Shown here in pieces: positions 61,351 through 64,000 of a DNA stretch of 64,000 bases. Within the stretch, counting starts at the first letter, position 1. The number at the start of each line of letters is the position of its first letter. This stretch comes from Actinomycetes bacterium (GTDB lineage Bacteria; Actinomycetota; Acidimicrobiia; Acidimicrobiales; RAAP-2): NCBI GenBank assembly GCA_021791145.1, contig JAJYXE010000003.1, forward strand, positions 38,679 through 102,678, read 5' to 3'. The notes beneath the pieces are model-generated. The model saw nothing but the letters and a program-made list of their open reading frames with translations. It did no database searches and was not told the origin of the DNA. The position numbers were made by a program, and so were the translations under genes.

Positions 61351-63021
61351 ATGGCAATTGCCGACGTCTCCCCCCCGTCCCCGCCACTCGACGGCGCGGG
61401 GGCTGTCAACGGCGAACGCGCACCCACCGCAGCGCCTGGAGCCCACCCGGCGTCGGCCCGTCGGGCGCACCTCATGAGCTCGGTGGTCGGCGTCGTCGGG
61501 GCCATCGTGGTCGGCTCACTGGTGTGGTTGACCGGATTGGTCAACTCGCACGCCCAAGCACATCTCCTGGCCACGCAGACCGACGCGGCCGGGGTCGTGC
61601 TGAACGAGGCGGTCCGTACGATCAAGACACCCCTCACCACGGCCGTCGCCGTCGCGGACGCGAGCCATGGCGACGTCGCGGACGTCGAGCGCTATGTCGT
61701 TCCCGACGTGGGGAAGCGTCCCCGGATGTTCCTGTCGTTGTCGCTGTGGCGCATCTCTCCCTCCGGTCCGGTCCCGCTCATGCAGCTGGGGCAGCGGAGC
61801 CGGCTCAGCACCGAGCCGGCGGCGCTCGAGCGGATCTTCTCGAAGGTGCCCGCGCCCGAGGCGCTCTCCGTCGTCGACCTCGTCGGCCAGTCGCCGCCCC
61901 GAATCGGGTACGCCGTGGAGAGCATCGGCGCCGCGCCGCGCTACGCCGTGTTCGCGGAGTCCTCGCTCCCGCCCCGCCACCATGCAGCCATTCCCCCGTC
62001 CTCCGCGTTCCACGACTTGAGCTATTCGCTGTACCTCGGCACCCGGCCAGTTGCGAGCCACCTGCTCGAAGCGACCACACCCGGTCCAACGGGACCCACC
62101 ACCAGCCTCCACGTCCCGTTCGGCACGACCACCCTCGACCTCGTCACCTCGGCGCGGCGACCGCTGGGGGGCGGCATACTCCCCGCACTGCCCTGGATCA
62201 TCGGCGTCGTCGGCGTCGCCCTCGTCGCGGCTGCGGTGGTCATGACCGAGTGGCTGACTCGACGGCGAAGCACCGCCGAGCACCTCGCCCAGGAGAACCT
62301 CCGGCTCTACGCCGAGCAGCGCTCGATCTCCCAGACGCTCCAGAATGCGCTCCTGCCGAAGCGCCTGCCCGCCGTGCCGGGCATGGCCTTCGCCGCGAGG
62401 TACGTCCCGGGTGATTCGTCAGCCGACATCGGGGGCGACTGGTACGACGTCATCCGATGCGACGACAGGTCCTTCATCTTCGCGATCGGGGACGTCTCGG
62501 GACGCGGCCTGCCCGCTGCGAACACCATGGCCTCCCTGCACTATGCGATCCGTGCCTACGCAGCCCAGGGAGACGACGCCGAGACCATCCTTTGCAAGCT
62601 GACTGCACTGCTGGACGTCGCGCAGGACGGCCACTTCGCAACCGTCCTGCTCGGGCACGTCGACGTCCCTGAGCACCGGGTGACGGCTGTGAGCGCCGGC
62701 CACCTGCCCCCCTTGGTCATCTCGCACGACGGCGCGGAATTCGTGCCCGTCGTGTCCGGCGCACCGATCGGTGTCTCGGAAGTCGAACAGTACGAGCCCC
62801 TCACCGTCGAGGTCCCATCGGGAGCGTCCGTCCTCGCCTACACCGACGGCCTGGTCGAGCGACGCGGCGAGTACCTTGACGCCGGCCTCGAGCGGTTGCG
62901 CAGGTTCGCCGGAGCGGCGTCGGGCCCTCCAGACCGGCTTCTCGACCACGTGGTCACGATGCTCGCCGGGGAGTCGGCAGCAGATGACGTCGCCCTGCTG
63001 GCGATGACCTGGACGGAGTGA
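61351..63021 (+). CDS. Membrane-bound SpoIIE/RsbU-type PP2C phosphatase
   Basis: The protein has a hydrophobic span (VVGVVGAIVVGSLVWLTGLV), an extracytoplasmic sensor region of ~210 residues, a second span (LPWIIGVVGVALVAAAVVM), a short coiled-coil linker (STAEHLAQENLRLYAEQRSISQTLQNALLPKRLP) and a PP2C domain with metal-binding GGDWYDVI, IGDVSGRG, AGHLPPLV, YTDGLVERRG and ADDVALL. It would dephosphorylate an RsbV-type protein; one is encoded 8 kb away. ATG 61351 is taken as start; GTG 61183 and ATG 61288 are in frame. Confidence 0.92.
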   Translation: MAIADVSPPSPPLDGAGAVNGERAPTAAPGAHPASARRAHLMSSVVGVVGAIVVGSLVWLTGLVNSHAQAHLLATQTDAAGVVLNEAVRTIKTPLTTAVAVADASHGDVADVERYVVPDVGKRPRMFLSLSLWRISPSGPVPLMQLGQRSRLSTEPAALERIFSKVPAPEALSVVDLVGQSPPRIGYAVESIGAAPRYAVFAESSLPPRHHAAIPPSSAFHDLSYSLYLGTRPVASHLLEATTPGPTGPTTSLHVPFGTTTLDLVTSARRPLGGGILPALPWIIGVVGVALVAAAVVMTEWLTRRRSTAEHLAQENLRLYAEQRSISQTLQNALLPKRLPAVPGMAFAARYVPGDSSADIGGDWYDVIRCDDRSFIFAIGDVSGRGLPAANTMASLHYAIRAYAAQGDDAETILCKLTALLDVAQDGHFATVLLGHVDVPEHRVTAVSAGHLPPLVISHDGAEFVPVVSGAPIGVSEVEQYEPLTVEVPSGASVLAYTDGLVERRGEYLDAGLERLRRFAGAASGPPDRLLDHVVTMLAGESAADDVALLAMTWTE

Positions 63022-63413
63022 GCCGCACCGGGGACCGAGCGGTGGGAAGACGACATGACCGTGGGTTCGTCGTTCCACGGCGCCTCCTCGCTCCGGATCA
63101 GCCCTCGGCCCGTAACGGCCGGACGTGCCAGCCGCCCCCGTCCCGACGGCGGCTGACGAAGGGACTCACACCCCAGGGGCGCGGCCCCGTCCTGCAACCC
63201 GAACCTCGCAAGGGCTGACCCGCCGCGGACACGGCGCGCCGTTCGGCGTCCCATGACGCCAACGAACGGCTCGCCGTGCCGGTGCCGGGTCGCCGCTGCT
63301 CTGGAGCGCGGGGCGCGCAGCGAGGAGACGCTCTGGGGGCTACAGCGGGGCCGGGGAGAGACTCTGTGGGGCGGCTCGGGGCCATGGCGGGGCATGGCGG
63401 GGCTATGGCGGGG
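63022..63413. other. Gap without a gene
   Basis: No supported gene or RNA is seen between the phosphatase and the HNH gene. The right end carries an 11-nt repeat. Confidence 0.5.
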
Positions 63414-63420
63414 CTATGGC
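63381..63420. repeat. ~11-nt tandem repeat, about 3.5 copies
   Basis: ggggctatggc-type units (some lacking 'ct') run into the 3' end of the HNH gene. Confidence 0.75.
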
Positions 63421-64000
63421 GCTCGCGTGCTCGTCGTGCCTGTCACACCCGCGGTGCCTGTCACACCGGCCGTCCCGGCCGTGCCTGTCACACCGGCCGT
63501 CCCGGCCGTGCCCGTCACACCGGCCGTCCCGGCGGTGCCTGGCACAGCTCCCGTCGGGTCCCTTCTCGTCGGTGGGCCGGGGCCTCGGGCCTTGGCCTTC
63601 TTGCCGAGCCGCCCGGCCAGACGGTCACGCTCGGTCTTTTCCTGGTGGCAGGGGTAGCAGAGGTCCCGCACGTTGCGAAGGGACGTCTCGCCGCGATTGG
63701 CGACCGGGTTGATGTGGTCGCGCTCGAGGCGAAAGGTCCTGTTGCACGCAGCACAGGCCCTGCCCAAGAAGCCCGGCGCAGGTCCGAGGTCCAAGGCGGT
63801 GCGCAGCGCTGCTGTGTAGCGCCGGCCGAAGTGGCGGACCTTCAGGACGTCTTTTCCGTCGTGGACGACAGCCTTCAAGAAGGCGTCTTCTGCCAGCTGC
63901 TTTGCGACCTCGACGGGGATCGGGCCGCCCCCGAGGAGATGGCAGGGCTCACCTTCATGGGCGTGGCCCCTCCGCCAGGCAGAAAGGTCACAGACGATCA
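63414..64000 (-). CDS. DUF222/13E12-type HNH endonuclease-like protein (5' end outside window)
   Basis: The frame is open to the window edge. It reads WRRGHAHEGEPCHLLGGGPI, then PVEVAKQLAEDAFLKAVVHDG and RHFGRRYTAALRTALDLG, the actinobacterial DUF222 ending. The HNH domain follows: CAACNRTFRLERDHINPV, then LRNVRDLCYPCHQEKTERD, with two CxxC pairs and the DH catalytic motif. The last ~50 residues are GTAGVT repeats. These proteins are abundant in actinobacteria with no settled function. TTG 63878 would give a shorter product but cuts the conserved region. Confidence 0.88.
   Translation of the reverse strand, partial: IVCDLSAWRRGHAHEGEPCHLLGGGPIPVEVAKQLAEDAFLKAVVHDGKDVLKVRHFGRRYTAALRTALDLGPAPGFLGRACAACNRTFRLERDHINPVANRGETSLRNVRDLCYPCHQEKTERDRLAGRLGKKAKARGPGPPTRRDPTGAVPGTAGTAGVTGTAGTAGVTGTAGTAGVTGTAGVTGTTSTRAP
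63439..63537. repeat. 27-nt tandem repeat x3 (plus an 18-nt partial) at the 3' end of the HNH gene
   Basis: Units starting cctgtcacaccggcc encode the TAGTAGVTG tail of the HNH protein. In frame. Confidence 0.95.

Noticed and set aside
63414..64000. HNH domain as a homing endonuclease or retained intron
   Set aside because: The sequence matches the common DUF222-type actinobacterial protein, and no interrupted host gene is visible.

Overview
The window is high-GC DNA from a free-living actinobacterium. The evidence is the density of GTG starts and ATGA/GTGA gene overlaps, a Mrp-type ATPase without the CxxC motif, an F420/flavin PPOX protein, RsbV/RsbW/sigma-F partner-switching genes and an actinobacterial DUF222-type HNH protein. 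A complete cytochrome c maturation System I (ccmABCDEFGHI) is unusual for the phylum and suggests a deep-branching class such as Acidimicrobiia, but this is inference. I saw no tRNA, rRNA, transposase or CRISPR.

Layout. 1-5.3 kb: a truncated PucR regulator, a secreted repeat protein, and an Fe-S locus (mrp diverging from a SufR-like regulator and a NifS-like desulfurase across a 17-bp palindrome). 5.3-12.3 kb: a nine-gene ccm operon with every junction overlapping. 12.5-21.3 kb: an SGNH hydrolase, ccdA-gmd, a glycosyltransferase, an S9 peptidase, a TetR regulator, a low-molecular-weight phosphatase and an Lrp regulator. 21.2-33.2 kb: a leucine/isovalerate catabolic block (a fused 2-oxoacid:ferredoxin oxidoreductase, acyl-CoA dehydrogenase, HMG-CoA lyase, both methylcrotonyl-CoA carboxylase subunits, a divergent TetR gene with a perfect 16-bp operator, and both acetoacetate:succinyl-CoA transferase subunits). 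33.3-41.8 kb: kynureninase, PPOX and luciferase-like flavin proteins, a K+ channel, Sco and a GNAT enzyme. 41.8-45.4 kb: a decaying accessory stretch with an MFS gene broken by an amber codon, frameshifted hypotheticals and repeats. 45.4-52 kb: a second acyl-CoA dehydrogenase, a cold-shock protein, and cysS/valS diverging from a 20-bp gap. 52-54.6 kb: a sigma-factor partner-switching operon. 54.6-61.1 kb: pgi, gnd, pgl, rpiA and an alpha-glucan phosphorylase. 61.3-64 kb: a SpoIIE-type phosphatase and an HNH protein cut by the window edge.

How the parts connect. CcdA supplies electrons to CcmG/CcmH, and Sco and the Ccm products serve the respiratory chain. The carboxylase, lyase and CoA-transferase genes carry leucine carbon through HMG-CoA to acetoacetate and then acetoacetyl-CoA. 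The SpoIIE phosphatase, RsbV, two RsbW-like kinases and the sigma factor form a stress-signalling circuit that brackets a pentose-phosphate gene cluster.

Two patterns stand out. First, roughly thirty short tandem-repeat arrays are scattered over 64 kb. Units inside genes are multiples of three (12, 15, 18, 27, 36 nt) and lie in tails and linkers; units outside genes are often not (13, 14, 17, 20, 29, 38 nt). Second, the array between the anti-sigma and sigma genes has a 20-nt unit that forms an unbroken chain of tiny ORFs joined by ATGA overlaps, from just after the anti-sigma stop codon to the sigma start codon. This could be a copy-number-tunable translational relay.
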